Shown here: in pieces, positions 9,731 through 19,195 of the stretch
How positions within the stretch are numbered: position 1 is the first letter of the stretch
How the letters are laid out: each line of letters begins with the position of its first letter
Origin: an uncultured Cellulophaga sp.
Lineage (GTDB): Bacteria > Bacteroidota > Bacteroidia > Flavobacteriales > Flavobacteriaceae
Reading direction: 5' to 3'
NCBI GenBank assembly: GCA_947491225.1
Contig: CANLIE010000009.1
Span: forward strand, 20,558 to 84,557
Length of the DNA stretch: 64,000 nt
Made by a program: the position numbers and the translations under genes
The notes under the pieces: model-generated
Told to the model about the DNA's origin: nothing
Databases searched by the model: none
What the model saw: the letters and a program-made list of their open reading frames with translations, nothing else

Positions 9731-9761
9731 AAAAGCTGAAGATTTCTCTTCAGCTTTTTTT
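9731..9761 (+). terminator. Rho-independent terminator of tRNA-Leu
   Basis: A perfect 12-bp stem AAAAGCTGAAGA/TCTTCAGCTTTT with a TTTC loop is followed by a T run. Confidence 0.9.
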
Positions 9762-10415
9762 ACTTAAAAATCTTAGTTTTTTTGAGTCATTTTTTTTATT
9801 TATAAAGTTAATTGGAAATCCAATAATACTTTATTTTAGACTTCTAAATAAAGTAGCTGTAAAATAATAGGTATAGACAGCTCTTAAGCAGTACATAAAA
9901 GTTTTGTATAATACTGAAAAACAATTTTTAGGTCTTTAAAAAAATGGCTAATAACGTCAATAATAAAAGCTTGCCATAGCATTTTAGAATCACTTAAAGA
10001 AATTATAAAGAATAAGAAAGAAGACTTGAAATCATTTGTAGAGAGTTATTCTTTATTTGGCTAATAGTGTTATACCATAGAGGGTGCATATAAGACCCTA
10101 AAACTTTATGATAGAAGTTGAATATAATGAAGTTATGGATGCAAATTGATAGCCCAAACTTAAACCATTAAATAGTATGAGGTGATATTGGCATATAACA
10201 CTGCGGTTAGATTTACTAAGGTATTTGGACTTAGAAAAGCTGCACAAAATCTTAAACAAAGAATAAGATACCAATAATGTTTTAGAGGAAATTATTTAAA
10301 ACAGAGTAAATAGAAAAGCACTGAAATAAATAAGTATAAACTAAAATAGGCTTAATGGAAATAATGTATGGGCATAAAAAATAAGAACACTAACGTATCA
10401 TTCAAATAATACATA
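9762..10415. other. 654-bp gap with decayed coding sequence
   Basis: No intact gene. On the plus strand an open stretch around 9925-10062 ends in EIIKNKKEDLKSF..YSLFG-stop with no start codon. A second fragment near 10192-10275 reads AYNTAVRFTKVFGLRKAAQN before a stop. These look like pieces of one or more dead genes directly downstream of a tRNA. I cannot name the family and see no inverted repeats or attachment-site duplication. Confidence 0.4.
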
Positions 10416-11936
10416 ATGGCAATATTAGGAAATATAATTAAAGGAGTAATTCATGTAACTGACAAACTAAAGTCAGAAACCAATCATATAGATGCCCAGA
10501 AAGAAGTACTGAAAAAATTATTGGATAAGGCAAGAGACACAGAGTTTGGTAAGCATTATAATTTTAGTCAAATTTTAGAGTCAGAAGATTTAGCGGTTGA
10601 TTTTGCAAAAAATATTCCATTTTTTGATTACAATAAAATGAATTTGGAATGGTGGCACAAATTGCACGAGGGGAAGGAGAATGTGACTTGGCCTGGCTCC
10701 CCAGATTATTTTGCAATGAGCTCAGGAACCACCGGTAAAACAAGTAAGAGAATTCCTGTAACTAATGATATGTTAGAAGCAATCCGGCAAGCGGGTATTA
10801 ACCAAGTTTTGGCACTTTCTAACTTTGACTTACCGTCAAATTTTTTTGAAAAGGAAATTATGATGCTGGGAAGTTCAACCGAATTAACGGAAAAAAATGA
10901 TTATTTAGAAGGTGAAATAAGTGGTATTAGTGCTAGCAATATCCCTTTTTGGTTTAGACCGTATTATAAGCCAGGTAAGGAAATTGCCCAAATTGACGAT
11001 TGGGACACTCGTGTTCAAAAGATTGCTATGAATGCCAAAAATTGGGATATTGGTGCTTTAAGTGGTATTCCCTCTTGGATAGAACTAATGATGCAAAAAG
11101 TTATTGATTATCATAAGGTGGATAATATTCATGAAATATGGCCTAATTTACAAGTCTATACTTCAGGTGGAGTAGCATTTGATTCTTACGAAAAGAGTTT
11201 TAACGCTTTATTGGGTGAGCCCATAACAGTTATTGATACTTATTTGGCATCGGAGGGGTTTATTGCATTTCAAGCTCGTCCTGAAACTTCATCAATGCAA
11301 TTGGTAACCGATAACGGTATTTATTTTGAGTTTGTGCCCTTTAGACCTGAATACATTAATGAAGACGGTTCTTTGGTGTCAAATGCAGAAGTTAAAACGT
11401 TATCTGAAGTAGTTCTAAACCAAGATTATGTACTTATCATAAGCACAGTATCAGGCGCATGGCGATATTTAATTGGAGATACAATAGAATTTACAAATAT
11501 TGAAAGAGCAGAAATTAAAATTACAGGTAGAACCAAATTCTTTTTAAATGTGGTAGGGTCTCAATTGTCTGTAAATAAGATGAATGATGCTGTTAAAGAG
11601 CTTGAAAAGCATTTTAAAGCAAAGATAACCGAATTTACACTTTCAGCAAAACGCATAGACGGTGATTACTATCACAGTTGGTATTTAGGAACTGAAAATA
11701 CAGAAATAGATGCTCAAAAAGTTACAGATAAGTTAGATGAAATTTTAAAAGAAGCGAATAAAAATTATAAAGTAGCAAGATCAAAAGCTTTAAAAGGTGT
11801 TAAGGTTAAATTGATAAGCCCTACAATTTTTCATGATTGGAATGATCATAATAAAAAGAAAGGAGGTCAAGTAAAAATGGAACGTGTTATGGACGAAGAC
11901 AAATTTAAAATTTGGGAAAAATTTGTAAATTCATAA
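10416..11936 (+). CDS. GH3 auxin-responsive promoter family protein (adenylating enzyme-like)
   Basis: A 506-residue protein of the GH3 fold, which belongs to the acyl-adenylate/firefly luciferase superfamily. Visible signatures are the nucleotide motif SSGTTGKTSKRIP (about residue 103-115), VYTSGGVAFDSYEKSF mid-protein, the DTYLASEGF acidic motif, and a C-terminal ITGRTKFFLNVVG segment. Plant GH3 enzymes conjugate acyl acids to amino acids; bacterial homologues are uncharacterised, so the substrate is unknown. It stands alone, with a decayed region upstream and a convergent gene downstream. No signal peptide. Confidence 0.9.
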   Translation: MAILGNIIKGVIHVTDKLKSETNHIDAQKEVLKKLLDKARDTEFGKHYNFSQILESEDLAVDFAKNIPFFDYNKMNLEWWHKLHEGKENVTWPGSPDYFAMSSGTTGKTSKRIPVTNDMLEAIRQAGINQVLALSNFDLPSNFFEKEIMMLGSSTELTEKNDYLEGEISGISASNIPFWFRPYYKPGKEIAQIDDWDTRVQKIAMNAKNWDIGALSGIPSWIELMMQKVIDYHKVDNIHEIWPNLQVYTSGGVAFDSYEKSFNALLGEPITVIDTYLASEGFIAFQARPETSSMQLVTDNGIYFEFVPFRPEYINEDGSLVSNAEVKTLSEVVLNQDYVLIISTVSGAWRYLIGDTIEFTNIERAEIKITGRTKFFLNVVGSQLSVNKMNDAVKELEKHFKAKITEFTLSAKRIDGDYYHSWYLGTENTEIDAQKVTDKLDEILKEANKNYKVARSKALKGVKVKLISPTIFHDWNDHNKKKGGQVKMERVMDEDKFKIWEKFVNS

Positions 11937-12019
11937 GTAAAACAACACTTTTTCAGTTTCTTTACCTTAAGATGCTTTCTAAAGTTATGAAACTTAGAAT
12001 TCCTTTTTTTAATTAGAAG

Positions 12020-12565
12020 TTAAGAGTTTGATTTTTCCTCTACAAGTTCCATAATTTCTTCTGGAGATAAATAGTATTTAATAATACGTGCTTTATAATC
12101 TTGAGCAATTGAAGCGTTATTTAAAATAAAATCTTTAGTAGCCAAAATATAATTAGCCATTCCATGCGATACCGCAAATGTATCAGCCGTTCTTTCAGCT
12201 TCTTTGATTGATTTTTTTGAAAAAATATACTTTATTCCAAAGAGAATCAAACTTAATTTACTTCTATTTTCATAATCCATCACATGTCCTAATTCGTGGC
12301 CAATCCACCCAATAAAAACTTCTGATGGTATGTCCAAAGTATTAAACTCCTGATTTTCAATTTTAAACTTCTTGCTAATTAAAATAATATAAGATCTATT
12401 CTTTCTGGATTTCCATAAAAAAGCCCAAATTGGTCTAGCCTGCATAGTTGATTTTTTTATGTTTTTTTTAATTTTAAATTCAATGGAAGTATTTTTTAAT
12501 TCAGGATAATATGACAATGCCTTATTTACCTTTTCTTTAATAATTTTGGGTATAATTTTTTTCAT
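12020..12565 (-). CDS. Small zinc metallopeptidase-like protein
   Basis: A 181-residue protein with an HExxH zinc motif (HELGH, 90-94) and a downstream acidic motif KEAERTAD (121-128) that can supply the third ligand, an arrangement seen in gluzincin peptidases such as M48-like proteins. A moderately hydrophobic segment (LSLILFGIKYIF, about 104-115) lies between the two motifs, but no clear signal peptide is present. The N-terminal 80 residues are very Lys-rich. It is convergent with the GH3 gene. The exact family and substrate are unknown; the metallopeptidase call rests on the motif pair. Confidence 0.75.
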   Translation of the reverse strand: MKKIIPKIIKEKVNKALSYYPELKNTSIEFKIKKNIKKSTMQARPIWAFLWKSRKNRSYIILISKKFKIENQEFNTLDIPSEVFIGWIGHELGHVMDYENRSKLSLILFGIKYIFSKKSIKEAERTADTFAVSHGMANYILATKDFILNNASIAQDYKARIIKYYLSPEEIMELVEEKSNS

Positions 12566-13020
12566 ATTTTTAGTTGATGAGCTACCCTAAGGCAGAGTTT
12601 GTGAGGGTTTAAGATAAAGTTATTTAATATAAATGTACTTTTTGCATTCTTATTTTATTCCTTACTTTTTACATATACGCTTATTACTTTCTCATTTAAA
12701 TATTGTACAACTGGTTATAACGAATTTCTTATATTTTAAAGCAAAACCAAATAATACAATGATAAGGTTTTGTTATGCCTTTTTAAAATATACTTACTTA
12801 TATATCCAAAATATACTTTTTTAAAAAACGCAATAAAGACCTAGGGTTTTTAAACTTTCTAGAACATCCAAAATGAGCCTTGGGTAATTGTTTAGAATAA
12901 ATTGAATATAAGTAATAGAATTAAGAGTCAAAATAGTAAAGCAGATTAAGTTAACCTTTAATTCATTTGGGTTACAAATTGTGCTTGTATTAGAGCAATT
13001 TATACCTTTATTATAAAACT
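12566..13020. other. 455-bp intergenic gap
   Basis: AT-rich, separating the divergent metallopeptidase and AsmA-like genes. A possible 63-codon frame at 12633 reads as Phe/Tyr/Leu-rich noise and I do not accept it. No clear hairpin or consensus -7 element was seen. Confidence 0.4.
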
Positions 13021-14562
13021 ATGAATTTGACCAAAAAAATAACAATATTAGTGTTATTTATTTCAGTTGGAAGCCTAATTTTACTTCAATTGAAATTTAA
13101 AAGTGAGATAACTTCTGCTATTGATAAAAAATTGCCTTCAAATATAAAGCTTAATTATACCAATTTAAGCACAAATGTATTTACAGGTAGTATTAGATTA
13201 GACAGTCTTTCTACAAAGATTTTTGATAAGCATAAAAATGTAGTAACTGCGGTAAATGCTAAGAGTTTAAATCTTTCTGGCTTTAGTTTATGGCAATTTG
13301 TTTTTAATAAGACAATATTTATTAATAACATAATTTTTGAAAATCCGGATATACAATACTTTCAAATTAAAAAGAATAGAGATGAATTAAAAAGTAATGA
13401 ATCCAGTAAGGAATTTAATAAGGCTATAGTTATTGATAAAATTTCGTTTGTGAATGGTTCATTTATAGCCCGTAAAGAAGATAGCCTTTTGGCAAGTATG
13501 GATAATATTCATCTTAACTTTATTGGGTTTAGTACTGATAGCCATAAATTAAAAGAAAAAATACCATTCAATTATAAAGACTATAAATTTAGTGGTAAAG
13601 AAATCTTTATGAATATGAGTCCGTATGAATCTCTAAAAATAGAAGGCCTAAGTGCTGATAATGGTAAATTAAACTTACAGAACCTGTTTATAAAACCAAA
13701 ATTTACAAAACAAGAATTATCAAGAAAAATAGTAATTGAGAGAGATCATATACAACTTCGTATTTCTGAACTATCATTTGTTGATTTGCATTTTGGCTTT
13801 ACTAATAGTAGATTCTATTTTAATAGTAGCCTAACTAATATGGTTAAGCCCAAATTAAAAGTATTCAGGGATAAAAGAGTTGCAGATGATTTAAGTATAA
13901 AAAGTATGTACAGTAAAATGTTACGAGATTTATCCTTTGATTTTACAATTTCTAGATTAGAAGCTAATCAAGGATATATTAGTTATTCTGAACGTGTAAA
14001 GGATACAGATGAAGCGGGTACAATTTTTTTTAAAAATATTAATACAAAAATAAGCTCGCTTTCAAACATACATAAAGATAATAAAAAGATAAAAATTTTA
14101 GCTGATTCAGATTTTATGGGTTCAGCACCAATGAGGTTGACTATTACTTTTGATGTTAAAAATAAAAGCGATGAATTTTTGGCGTTAGGCCAATTTAAAA
14201 ACTTTAATGCTACGGCAGCCAATTCATTTTTTGAATCTAATTTAAATGCCAAAACCAAAGGGGAAATTGAACAACTCTATTTTACATTTAATGGTAATAA
14301 CACCTATTCAAAAGGTGATTTTAAAATAAAGTATAAAGATTTTAAATTTGAAATATTGAACAATAAAAATCAAGTTAACAAAGTACTAACTACCATTGGA
14401 AACATATTTATAAATGACGGTTCTAAAACAGATAAAGATGGTTTTAGACACGGCACTATAGAGGTTAAACGAAATAAGACAAAATCGTTTTTCAATTATA
14501 TATGGTTAAATGTACAAGACGGACTAATAAACTCACTAACTGGAAATGGGCAAAAGAAATGA
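13021..14562 (+). CDS. AsmA-like / DUF748-type envelope protein
   Basis: A 513-residue protein with an N-terminal membrane anchor (about 8-24, ITILVLFISVGSLILLQL) followed by a long beta-rich periplasmic region. The opening KLPSNIKLNYTNLSTNVFTGSIRLDSLS resembles the start of AsmA/DUF748 repeats, and a later part contains short repeats of the type FTISRLEANQGYISYSER. AsmA-like proteins are thought to bridge the envelope and affect outer-membrane lipid transport or assembly; function here is inferred from that group. The next gene, of the same architecture, starts 21 bp downstream, so they are likely co-transcribed. Confidence 0.7.
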   Translation: MNLTKKITILVLFISVGSLILLQLKFKSEITSAIDKKLPSNIKLNYTNLSTNVFTGSIRLDSLSTKIFDKHKNVVTAVNAKSLNLSGFSLWQFVFNKTIFINNIIFENPDIQYFQIKKNRDELKSNESSKEFNKAIVIDKISFVNGSFIARKEDSLLASMDNIHLNFIGFSTDSHKLKEKIPFNYKDYKFSGKEIFMNMSPYESLKIEGLSADNGKLNLQNLFIKPKFTKQELSRKIVIERDHIQLRISELSFVDLHFGFTNSRFYFNSSLTNMVKPKLKVFRDKRVADDLSIKSMYSKMLRDLSFDFTISRLEANQGYISYSERVKDTDEAGTIFFKNINTKISSLSNIHKDNKKIKILADSDFMGSAPMRLTITFDVKNKSDEFLALGQFKNFNATAANSFFESNLNAKTKGEIEQLYFTFNGNNTYSKGDFKIKYKDFKFEILNNKNQVNKVLTTIGNIFINDGSKTDKDGFRHGTIEVKRNKTKSFFNYIWLNVQDGLINSLTGNGQKK

Positions 14563-14583
14563 TAATTTAACAATAAGGATATT

Positions 14584-15675
14584 ATGAACAAACGAATAAA
14601 ATTTAGAAAAAAAAGATATGCCGTTCCTATTATCATTATTGCTACTTTAATAATTTTAAGATTGTTACTACCATATATTGTAAAAAAATATGTAAATAAT
14701 GTATTGTCTGATATACCTGGATACTATGGTGAAGTAGATGACATTGATATTTCGTTAATACGTGGAGCTTATGTTATTCATGGTTTATATTTAAATAAAA
14801 CTGATGCAAAATCACAAGTGCCATTTTTGAATTTTAGAAAAACGGATATTTCGATTGAATGGGAAGCATTATTGAAAGGGAAAATAGTAAGTGAGATTTT
14901 TATGAATTCTCCAGAAGTAATTTATGTTTTTGAAGTTCAATCTCAAAAAGATGAATCAGATTTAGATGATTGGTCAAAGGCTTTAACTGATTTAGTTCCG
15001 ATTAATATTAATAATCTAGAAGTTATAAATGGCAAATTTGCTTTTGTTGAGATAAATGCAGAGCCAACTATAGACTTGCACTTAGATAAGGTTAAGCTTT
15101 CAATGACTAATTTAAGAAATGTTGTAGAAAAATTAGAAACATTACCCTCTAAAATAGAAGCAACAGGCGTTTCTATTGGCGGTGGAGATTTTAAATTGAA
15201 TGGGAAATTGAACATTATTAAGAGAATTCCAGATATGGATATTTCATTTTCTCTAGAAAATGCCAATGCATCTGCAATGAATGAATTTACAAATCACTAT
15301 GCTGGTATTGACTTTGAAGAAGGTAATTTTAATCTTTTTAGTGAGATTGCCATTGCTAATGGTTATTTAAGAGGTTATATAAAACCTATTTTAAAAGATG
15401 CCAAATTGATTGGAAAAGAGGATGGCTTTTTAGAAACACTATGGGAGGGTTTTGTTGGTTTTTTTAAGTTTATACTAAAAAACCATAAAGAAAACACATT
15501 GGCAACAAAAGTTCCTATAGAAGGGGATTTAAATAATGTTAATTCTAAAACATGGCCTACAATCATAAATATATTTAAAAATGGATGGATTAAAGCTTTC
15601 AAAAATATTATTGATGATGATATTGATTTTAAAAATGTACAAAAGGAAGCTAATAATAAGAAGTTAAATAAATAG
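14584..15675 (+). CDS. DUF748 / AsmA-like envelope protein
   Basis: A 363-residue protein with a basic N-terminus, a membrane segment at about 13-32 (YAVPIIIIATLIILRLLLPY) and a DUF748-like body: EVDDIDISLIRGAYVIHGL, NFRKTDISIEWEALLKGKIVSEI and the GGDFKLNGKLNI strand pattern. It is smaller than the upstream partner and probably works with it in the envelope. A hairpin with GGAAT/ATTCC arms lies just after the stop and could terminate the pair. Function is inferred from family character only. Confidence 0.78.
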   Translation: MNKRIKFRKKRYAVPIIIIATLIILRLLLPYIVKKYVNNVLSDIPGYYGEVDDIDISLIRGAYVIHGLYLNKTDAKSQVPFLNFRKTDISIEWEALLKGKIVSEIFMNSPEVIYVFEVQSQKDESDLDDWSKALTDLVPININNLEVINGKFAFVEINAEPTIDLHLDKVKLSMTNLRNVVEKLETLPSKIEATGVSIGGGDFKLNGKLNIIKRIPDMDISFSLENANASAMNEFTNHYAGIDFEEGNFNLFSEIAIANGYLRGYIKPILKDAKLIGKEDGFLETLWEGFVGFFKFILKNHKENTLATKVPIEGDLNNVNSKTWPTIINIFKNGWIKAFKNIIDDDIDFKNVQKEANNKKLNK

Positions 15676-15731
15676 GAATGCCAACTAATAGTCATCATTT
15701 TTCTAATAGAACAGTGTGGTATTCCTTTCAA
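15675..15731 (+). terminator. Possible terminator after the AsmA-like pair
   Basis: AGGAATGCCA and TGGTATTCCT form an almost perfect stem around a long loop, followed by TTTC. The loop is longer than usual, so this is only probable. Confidence 0.4.
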
Positions 15732-15903
15732 TTGAATAAAACGTAATTTATTTTTTCCTTTTTATATAAAGCATATTTAATTTATGTACTTTTGAGCAAT
15801 ATGGGTTTTATTATATTTAAAACAAAAACAAGACTCTTTATGAACTATATTTTTATTTAACACAGACAAAACAATTCTTATAAATAAGTAAAACACGGTT
15901 AAT

Positions 15904-16338
15904 ATGTTTCAACTAACTTACGTATCAGAGTCAAAATCAACTATAAGTTTTTCAGATTTAAATGATATACTCGAAGTAGCAAAAACTAGAAATTCATTAC
16001 TCAATATTACAGGTTGCTTAGTATATTATAATGGCAAGTTTATTCAAATTATTGAAGGTCCACAAATTGAGGTGCTTAGGTTATATGATATTATATTAAG
16101 TGATAAGAGGCACAAGAATGTGACATTGCTATGGGAGAATTTTGCCGAGCGTCGTTTTTTTAATGAGTGGAATATGGCTTTCCATAATCCAACTCATAAC
16201 AATATTAAGCAATTTGTAGATAATTTAATTATGTTTTCAGAATTATCAGAAAAATCAACTAGTTCTCTATTGAGTTTTTGGGCTACTGTTAGGGAGGTAA
16301 TGGGTGATGGACAATTAAAAAATGTTGAGACATTTTAA
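15904..16338 (+). CDS. BLUF-domain blue-light sensor
   Basis: A 144-residue single-domain protein. BLUF domains bind FAD and sense blue light by a hydrogen-bond switch. The key residues are present: Tyr6 in FQLTYVS, Asn30 and Asn34 in the second helix, Gln48 in FIQIIEGP, and Trp89/Met91 near the C-terminus. Spacing matches PixD-type short BLUF proteins. There is no fused output domain, so it must act through a partner protein. Neighbours are a divergently facing PNPOx-like flavin/PLP-type protein and AsmA-like genes; none is an obvious effector. Confidence 0.92.
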   Translation: MFQLTYVSESKSTISFSDLNDILEVAKTRNSLLNITGCLVYYNGKFIQIIEGPQIEVLRLYDIILSDKRHKNVTLLWENFAERRFFNEWNMAFHNPTHNNIKQFVDNLIMFSELSEKSTSSLLSFWATVREVMGDGQLKNVETF

Positions 16339-16396
16339 ACAAGTAACTGATAAATAAATATAGTATCAGACATTTTTTATCGTAAAAATTTAGGTC

Positions 16397-16897
16397 TTAG
16401 ATTTGTAAGTTACCATGTTCACTTAAATCCTGTTCTTTACCTGTTATAACGCCTACCATCATTTTAAAAAACGTAATCATTTTACCATTTTTAGTGTCCC
16501 AATAATGAGCTTCACTTGGTATTATTTTCAAAGCAGTAATATTAGGGTCATTAGGACCATCAAACCAAACATCGTCAAATTTACTATAATATTTTGCAAT
16601 AATGTTCTTATCTGAATAGATTACAGCACTTCCAAAAACAGTTAAGAACTCCATAGTGCCTGGTTTTGAATAAATTAATTGAATCTTATTATCCTTCTCT
16701 ATGTTTGTGTTATGTTCACTATTTTTATTGCTCAAGAACCATATACATCCCAATTCATCAACATCTTTAGTACTCATAGGTATAATATGAGAGGGTCTGC
16801 CACCGAGATTGGTTTCCATCATTGCAAAATCAATATTCTCAGCTAATTCCTTAAGTTTTTGAATAGCTTCTTTTTGTGCTAAATCTTTTTTGCTCAT
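16397..16897 (-). CDS. Pyridoxamine 5'-phosphate oxidase family protein (general stress protein 26-like)
   Basis: A 166-residue split-barrel protein. The fold is suggested by FAMMETNLGGRPSHIIPMSTKD and GCIWFLSNKNSEHNTNIEKDNKIQL, then a strand-rich middle and the AHYWDTKNGKMI C-terminal part typical of the general stress protein 26 group. Such proteins bind flavin or heme-like cofactors and are stress-linked; the actual substrate is unknown. It is convergent with the BLUF gene and monocistronic by appearance. Confidence 0.85.
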   Translation of the reverse strand: MSKKDLAQKEAIQKLKELAENIDFAMMETNLGGRPSHIIPMSTKDVDELGCIWFLSNKNSEHNTNIEKDNKIQLIYSKPGTMEFLTVFGSAVIYSDKNIIAKYYSKFDDVWFDGPNDPNITALKIIPSEAHYWDTKNGKMITFFKMMVGVITGKEQDLSEHGNLQI

Positions 16898-17056
16898 TTT
16901 ATTGTATATAATTGTTACAAGTAAATTTATAAAGCAATTAAAATCTGTTTTAACCCAAAAGAATAATTCTTTATCTCAATAGCGTCAGTGAGCTTAAAAG
17001 CAAGAATTATTATTATTTTGCATGTATTTTTACACTATTATAGTAACTTTAAGCTA

Positions 17057-17165
17057 TTACCATTTACAATTTGAATTTTACCGAAATAAAATGTTATTTT
17101 TTTCTTCACTGAAATAAAAAATTTTAATTTTCTTTTCCAAGAAGCTCAAAATCAAATGGTATAAA
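17057..17165 (+). repeat. Dispersed repeat, copy 1
   Basis: Begins ATTTACAATTTGAATTTTAC and contains AATAAAATGTTATTTTTTT, then CTTCACTGAAATAA and TTTTCTTTTCCAAGAAGCTC. The first and last thirds match copy 3 at 40490-40640; the middle third is missing. It ends about 12 bp before the radical-SAM gene. Confidence 0.6.
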
Positions 17166-17177
17166 TAAATTTAAATA

Positions 17178-18434
17178 ATGAATTGGGATAGAATAAACGA
17201 AAAATTGTCAATACTGGCAGATGCAGCAAAGTATGATGTATCTTGTTCGTCCAGCGGTAGTAAACGCACAAATAAAGGTAAAAATTTGGGCGATTCTTCA
17301 GGGGTGGGTATTTGTCATAGTTATACAGAGGACGGACGCTGCGTGTCACTATTGAAAATACTATTGACCAATTATTGTATTTATGATTGTTTGTACTGTG
17401 TTTCTAGAAAAAGTAATGATATTAAACGTGCGGCATTTAAAGTTGATGAAGTAGTTGATTTAACTTTGAATTTTTATCGTAGAAACTATATTGAAGGCCT
17501 TTTTTTAAGTTCAGGAATTTTTAAAAATCCTGATTTTACTATGGAACGATTGGTTCTAGTAGCTAAAAAATTAAGATTAGAACATAAGTATAACGGTTAT
17601 ATTCATCTTAAAACGATACCTGGAGCTAGCGATGAATTGATGTATGAAGCTGGACTGTATGCAGATCGTTTGAGTGTGAATATAGAACTACCCACAAAAT
17701 CAGGATTAAAACTTTTAGCTCCCGATAAGGATCATAAAACTATGTTGGCACCAATGGAAACCATACAAAAAGGTATACAAATTTATAAGGAAGAAAAAAA
17801 AATTATAAAGTCTTCACCCAAATTTACGCCTGCAGGTCAATCAAGCCAAATGATTATAGGAGCAACTAATGAAAGTGATTTTGACATTGTTAAAACCTCA
17901 ACATTTCTATATAAAAAATACAGTTTAAAACGTGTCTATTATTCAGGTTACGTTCCCGTTCTTTCAGATAATAAACTACCTGCGCTGCACACACCTGTAC
18001 CTATGGTTAGAGAGAATAGGCTATATCAAACAGATTGGTTATTTAGGTTTTACCAATTTAAACCTCAGGAAATTGTAAACCATAATTACCCTAATTTAGA
18101 TTTAGAAATTGATCCTAAATTATCTTGGGCTCTAAGGAATTTGGAACAGTTTCCGATTGATATAAATACGGCCGACTACCATATGATACTAAGAATTCCT
18201 GGTGTAGGTGTAAGGTCTGCTCAAAAGATTGTAGCCGCTCGTAAATATGCGTTCTTAAATTACGAACAATTAAAGAAGATGGGTATTGCCTTAAATAGAG
18301 CAAAGTATTTTATAATTTGTAAGAACTACTATCCAAGTCAAGATTTTGAACAAAATAGGTTAAGAAATGAAATTTTGAGATTTGGTAAGAGTAAATACAG
18401 TAGCCATTTTTCAAATCAATTATCACTCTTTTAA
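17178..18434 (+). CDS. Putative DNA modification/repair radical SAM protein (TIGR03916-type)
   Basis: A 418-residue radical SAM enzyme. The [4Fe-4S] motif CX3CX2C is at Cys67, Cys71 and Cys74 (NYCIYDCLYC). The C-terminal 310-365 region is a helix-hairpin-helix (DINTADYHMILRIPGVGVR) of the kind that binds DNA. This combination defines a family often encoded next to a TIGR03915 protein and, in other bacteria, linked to uracil-DNA glycosylase. The TIGR03915 gene starts at the stop of this one (4-bp ATGA-type overlap region at 18434), so the pair is translationally coupled. The reaction is unknown; a role in DNA repair or modification is inferred. Confidence 0.93.
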   Translation: MNWDRINEKLSILADAAKYDVSCSSSGSKRTNKGKNLGDSSGVGICHSYTEDGRCVSLLKILLTNYCIYDCLYCVSRKSNDIKRAAFKVDEVVDLTLNFYRRNYIEGLFLSSGIFKNPDFTMERLVLVAKKLRLEHKYNGYIHLKTIPGASDELMYEAGLYADRLSVNIELPTKSGLKLLAPDKDHKTMLAPMETIQKGIQIYKEEKKIIKSSPKFTPAGQSSQMIIGATNESDFDIVKTSTFLYKKYSLKRVYYSGYVPVLSDNKLPALHTPVPMVRENRLYQTDWLFRFYQFKPQEIVNHNYPNLDLEIDPKLSWALRNLEQFPIDINTADYHMILRIPGVGVRSAQKIVAARKYAFLNYEQLKKMGIALNRAKYFIICKNYYPSQDFEQNRLRNEILRFGKSKYSSHFSNQLSLF

Positions 18435-19195
18435 TGATTTATCTTATATATGATAATACTTTTGAAGGCTTTTTAACCGCCGTTTATGATGTTTATGAGT
18501 TAAAATTAGAAAAAGTTGCAATTAGAAAAAGTAATTTAGAAATTCCACAGTTATTTGGAGAAACAATTGATGTAGTTACAGATAAGAATAAAGCTAAGAG
18601 AGTTGCTGATAAATTGATTCTTATTTTAGGTAAACAAAGTTTTCAATCTTTATTAAAAGTTCTTTTAAGCGAATTAGAAACTATTGAAGATAGCATTCTT
18701 AATTTTATACGTTACACTATTAAAACTAATAATAATGTCTTTAATGATTTTGGTCATCCTGCTGTATTAAAAATACAACAAACCCTAAAAAAACTGAGTA
18801 GAGAAAGACATAGAATGAATGCATTTGTACGTTTTAAGCTTGCAAATGACGGACTCTACTATGCTTTTATTGAGCCTGATTTTGATGTGCTTCCCTTAAT
18901 TAGTAGTCATTTTAAATCGAGATATGCAGATCAGAAATGGTTAATTTACGATTTGAAAAGAAATAAAGGAATTTTCTACGATTTGAACAATGTTGAAGTT
19001 GTAAAGCTAGAAGAAAATACAAAAAGAGGAGCTAGAGAAGGTTTAGACATTAATCTAAACACATCCGAAATTGAATTTCAAAAACTTTGGAAGTGTTATT
19101 TTAAAAGTACAAATATAGCATCGAGAAAAAATATAAAGTTACACCTTCAACATATTCCTAAAAGATATTGGAAATATTTGATAGAAAAAAATTAG
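18434..19195 (+). CDS. TIGR03915 family putative DNA repair/metabolism protein
   Basis: A 253-residue protein starting MIYLIYDNTFEGFLTAVYD, the hallmark opening of the TIGR03915 family. Other family features are a conserved HRMNAFVRF segment, EPDFDVLPLISSHF, and a C-terminal YFKSTNIASRKN..HIPKRYWKYL motif that resembles the DUF4130-type region. It overlaps the radical-SAM stop by one base, so the two are one transcription unit. In some bacteria this domain is fused to uracil-DNA glycosylase; here no glycosylase part is present. Biochemical activity is unknown. Confidence 0.92.
   Translation: MIYLIYDNTFEGFLTAVYDVYELKLEKVAIRKSNLEIPQLFGETIDVVTDKNKAKRVADKLILILGKQSFQSLLKVLLSELETIEDSILNFIRYTIKTNNNVFNDFGHPAVLKIQQTLKKLSRERHRMNAFVRFKLANDGLYYAFIEPDFDVLPLISSHFKSRYADQKWLIYDLKRNKGIFYDLNNVEVVKLEENTKRGAREGLDINLNTSEIEFQKLWKCYFKSTNIASRKNIKLHLQHIPKRYWKYLIEKN

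Noticed and set aside
12633..12824. 63-codon plus frame between the metallopeptidase and AsmA-like genes
   Set aside because: Dominated by Phe, Tyr, Leu and Ile, as expected of AT-rich non-coding DNA; no promoter or family resemblance.
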